Shown: positions 60,915 to 64,000 of the stretch, in pieces
Numbering within the stretch: the first letter of the stretch is position 1
How the letters are laid out: every line of letters begins with the position of its first letter
Assembly (NCBI GenBank): GCA_010909165.1
Contig: VJWM01000044.1
Location: 682,001-746,000, forward strand
Origin: Anthoceros angustus
Taxonomy: Eukaryota; Streptophyta; Anthocerotopsida; Anthocerotales; Anthocerotaceae
Reading direction: 5' to 3'
Length of the DNA: 64,000 nt
Notes under the pieces: model-generated
The model's database searches: none
The model's input: only the letters and a program-made list of their open reading frames with translations
Told to the model about the DNA's origin: nothing
Position numbers and translations under genes: made by a program

Positions 60915-62323
60915 GAATCCACCTGTGAATAGGTTATCTTTAATTCGTCCAAGTTGGATGGCAGATAGTGTGACGGCTTCTAAGGTTACTAAGTATAGGG
61001 GAATGTAGGCATGCCACCTAGCTTCTTAATCCTCCTTGTCTCGGAAAGAAATGAGTCGTTGGCTAAGACTATGTGCTTTGGCACAAGACTTGATAAATTT
61101 ATCAACCATACAAGGAGATATGGAGCAGAGCTACATCTCTCCTATTTCAAAATGTTCTTTCGGCAGCAGGTGTCCATTGCCCTCTAAAGGGCACTTGCAG
61201 GGGCTATCTTACGGACAGTAACGACTGCTGGAGATGCATCCCTATGTAGGATGACTAATTTAATAATATGTAGGTCATTCAATCTCCCTAAAACTTTATG
61301 ACATTGTAGAAGAAGAAGAAGAAGAAGAATTTTATTTAAGTCCAATAAGGACGGATTTTCGTCATGAGACTTGGTACTTAAAAACTTGTACCATGGTGTG
61401 CCTAAGCTACTTGCACCAAGGGCATCCACTCCCTTCAGGCACCCCATCTAAGTACCGATCTAAGCTCAGGATGCTTAATCAGGACGTTCTTATAAATGTG
61501 TGTCCATTTGGCGTGTAGGTGTTGTAGGTACAACTTTAGTGTAGGTACAACTTTAGACACAACGACCACCTTGCATGCACACCCATGAGGTATCGCACCA
61601 TCCATATTAACGATTTAAATAGGACTATGTAGATCAATTAAACATATAAATGAATAATTACATTGTATCAATCAAGAAAGAAAGAGTTAATTAATTAAAC
61701 ATGAAAAGACAAACTTAACTTAAAACCAAAAGATACGTCTATTCAACCTAGGGACACAACCCTAATGAAAAGGTATGACTATTGGTATTCTATCCTAAGT
61801 AGATATTATCCACTGTGCCGTAAATGGTCAACACTCATATTCACTTCAACACTCCCACTTGTTGATCATTTCAGCAGGTGAGAGTGTGCTTCATTCCTTT
61901 CTTCGGCCAGCTGCAATGCTTACTGATTCTGACTGTGAGTGCGTCGCGCTCAGCTGCTCCACGTCCCATGGCGATACCTACCACTATTTAACAAGCCAGG
62001 CTAGCAGGAGACCATTATCGGTCAGGTGTGCTACGCTCCTGACCTTAGTCTTTCTGCTGTCTCTTTTAGTGAGGGAGGTCTTTGAGCGTAAGCTCACCTT
62101 CACTATGTCGTCTTCTTGAGCCGGCCAGCGCCCGGCCTGCAGGGACCACCTCGGTCATTTTGCGAGAAGAGCAGTGTCCCAGACTAAGACAACTGCCTCA
62201 CGTTCTGTGTTGGCAGCTGCGGCGGCTGCTGTTGAAAGCTCAGAGGCTCCTAGGAGATGCGGACGCCCTAGGGGAACGACCAACGCCGTCCTTAGGGCGA
62301 GGAGGGAGGCACAAACCGCCAAC
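60915..62323. other. AT-rich spacer
   Basis: Holds a GAA microsatellite (61307-61330) and a back-to-back GTGTAGGTACAACTTTAG duplication near 61525-61555. No gene recognised. Upstream exon(s) of the gene at 62324 could lie in its last 200 bp. Confidence 0.5.
61307..61330. repeat. GAA microsatellite
   Basis: About seven GAA triplets in a row (AGAAGAAGAAGAAGAAGAAG). Confidence 0.9.
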
Positions 62324-62875
62324 ATGGACGGTCCTTCAAGACAGGCACCTGCTGCCGAGCAAGATGAGGGCGCAGCCAAAACTGCTGCTGGTGCTAGCAG
62401 AAGGTTCGTTACTCATGATTTCGCCTATTTTAATGAAGAGTCCTCGCCTCCAATCCCTTTCAAGTTCCCAGAGCCTACAAACGAGTATGAAGAAACACAG
62501 ATTGTGAGCTGTGGAATGGTGAGGCACCCGAGCACGCCTGTCTGGTACAGGTGCCATGACACTAGCAGGCTTCTGATGAAGCGCCACGCAGTTCACTGCT
62601 GCAGGACGTATAAGGGGCACGTCCTGAGCGTGTACAGTAAGGGTCTGCTTCCTTGATTTCTTTGAATATGTCTCAGCATATGCCCTGGTCTATCTTTTCT
62701 AAATTGCTCTCACTGGTCGTCCACAGGGTCCACCATTAGGCTAGAAGATGAGAGAATCTCCTATGAGGAGAGAAAGAAAAAGAATTCTCCTTGCTCGAAC
62801 GAAAGCTTTTCTTCACCAACTGAGCCTGATTCCGAGAATCCTGTAGAGGAGAGTAGCTCGGAGTCCATCTCCTGA
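62324..62875 (+). CDS. Hypothetical protein with Ser/Glu-rich tail
   Basis: Not recognised. A long open frame runs from about 62120 to a GT donor at 62637. Joined to the exon after CCACAG (62727-62875, TGA), it stays in frame and ends PVEESSSESIS. The first in-frame ATG is at 62324 (MDGPSRQAPAAEQDEGAAK). The open frame upstream carries RRCGRPRGTT, an AT-hook-like motif, so the true start may be in an upstream exon. The core has a Cys/His cluster (VSCGMVRHPSTPVWYRC, then KRHAVHCC) that could be a zinc-binding unit, perhaps of a transposon-derived protein. It sits next to a copia fragment. Confidence 0.4.
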
Positions 62876-62942
62876 AGGTCTGGAGACAAGAGGTCATATA
62901 GCTATCAGTCTGACTACTACAGCCACTCTAGCTACTAGCCAA

Positions 62943-63327
62943 CTAGGGCTTCTTAGTGCGGCTGAGGAAGTCCTCTGACTTCCCCATGCCAAGACTTTGG
63001 GCATGTTTGTTATGCAGCTTCCTTGAAAGAGCTTTCGTCAACACATCTGCTGGGTTGTCTTGTGTTGCCACATATTCGAGAGCAATCGATCCTGCCTTCA
63101 CTAAATCTCTTATGTAGTGATACTCCACCTCCACATGCTTTGTGCGTGAGTGGAATACAGGGTTCTTGGCCAAGGCAATTGATCCTTGGTTATCTGTATG
63201 TATTGTTGTATAGGAAGGCAATGGTATCCCAAGCTCCTCAAATAGCAACTTACACCAGACGATCTCCTTTGCAGCAGCAGTGAGTACTCTGTACTCAGCT
63301 TCAGTACTGGAGGGACGCGCCAGGATC
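62943..63327 (-). mobile_element. Ty1/copia retrotransposon remnant: RNase H end of pol
   Basis: The minus strand reads SSTEAEYRVLTAAAKEIVWC, then IHTDNQGSIALAKNPVFHSR and TKHVEVEYHYIRDLVKAG, then NPADVLTKAL, ending at a stop at 62943. This is the hallmark end of copia pol. Upstream of SSTEAEY the reverse transcriptase is absent and the frame is unrelated, so the element is truncated. No LTR was identified on either side. Confidence 0.92.
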
Positions 63328-64000
63328 ATGAGCTCCGGCCGACAACGAGGTATGCTCCCCGGACCCCGTAGTGGGTCAGGACGGCCTAGGTGAAGGTAGT
63401 CTAGTGAGGAGTGGGGAGCCGGAGCGAAGAGAGCTTAACAACATAAAAATAGCTAGTATTGGAGTGAGAATTTTTCGAGGAAGTGCGTTTGCATTTGAGT
63501 TTTGAGAATTGGGTATGTGGAAAGAAGGAATATTTGATGAAGAACAAGAATTAGCTGGAATATGAAGAAATGAAAAGGACACAAACACTTGACAGACACT
63601 TAGAAAAAGAAAAGCATAAGGAAGAAAAGAACGTGGTATACGCATACGATCAACAAAAATATATGTTCTTCACATGTTATTCAATGCAGTCTATTTGCCA
63701 CACAATAATCCATTGTCCTGTTGTCCACCAGGCAGTGATACTGCACCTTGGGGCCATGCTTGGCTGCATCCCACTTGGGGATCCTGCCTAACCGTGCATA
63801 CACATCCAACTTCCAATCCACGTCACACTTCAAACCCTTCGACCTCCGAGACAACAACTCATTTATGATGTAACGCACATGGTCCATGAAGGTAAATGTC
63901 TTCCTAGCATCTGCTATGGTGTTGTATGTGGTCCCTGGCTATGATCCTCATCTCTTCCTCAGTGAGTCCAGCGAGCACATATGCATCCATCCACTTGTAC
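63328..64000. other. Unassigned sequence at the window end
   Basis: A 68-residue minus-strand frame at 63887-63681 (LLSRRSKGLKCDVDWKLDVY region), and a preceding frame reading WMDAYVLAGLTEEEMRI, may be gag-like or belong to another retroelement running in from beyond the window. Not enough to name. Confidence 0.35.

Overview
The window is nuclear DNA of a land plant. The genes have many short introns with GT/AG borders. The families are plant ones: pectin methylesterase, plastid 1-deoxyxylulose-5-phosphate synthase (DXS), lipoxygenase, a BURP-domain protein, SPIKE1, a SABATH methyltransferase, an HR-like lesion-inducing protein, and PPR and Ty1/copia remnants. Most introns are about 45-150 bp, and even SPIKE1 fits in 9.4 kb. 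This suggests a compact genome of a non-seed plant, most likely a lycophyte of the Selaginella type. That placement is inference, not proof.

Layout. 1-4.3 kb: two tandem pectin methylesterase genes, minus strand; the first carries two 1-base losses. 4.8-6.9 kb: a protein tyrosine phosphatase, minus. 7.6-8.9 kb: an intronless class 3 lipase, minus. 9.1-12.1 kb: DXS, minus. 12.1-14.6 kb: AT-rich spacer with degenerate repeats. 14.6-26.3 kb, plus strand: two nested tandem duplications. A 4.37-kb unit holding a whole lipoxygenase gene occurs twice in tandem. A 1.5-kb unit running from the last lipoxygenase exon into the next-door BURP gene is also duplicated, and it leaves a BURP::lipoxygenase chimera between the second lipoxygenase and the BURP gene. 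27.7-37.1 kb: SPIKE1 (DOCK-family RhoGEF), minus. 37.1-44.4 kb: gene-poor, with a PPR remnant and a broken SABATH methyltransferase. 44.4-48.8 kb: a FAM91A1 homologue, minus. 48.8-52.9 kb: decayed PIF/Harbinger-like transposase pieces and a SINE-like sequence. 52.9-54.9 kb: the 26S proteasome ATPase RPT6, plus. 55.6-57.0 kb: an HR-like lesion-inducing membrane protein, minus. 57-64 kb: AT-rich, with decayed tRNA-like sequences, tandem repeats, two unrecognised small genes, a reverse-transcriptase-tail fragment and a copia RNase H fragment.

The genes do not form one pathway; this is an ordinary eukaryotic gene neighbourhood. The most informative part is the lipoxygenase/BURP block, where both breakpoints can be read to the base, each at short microhomology (5 and 8 bp). 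Many conserved coding stretches here carry 1-base gaps in GC-rich or homopolymer runs, so assembly error must be excluded before any of these genes is called dead.
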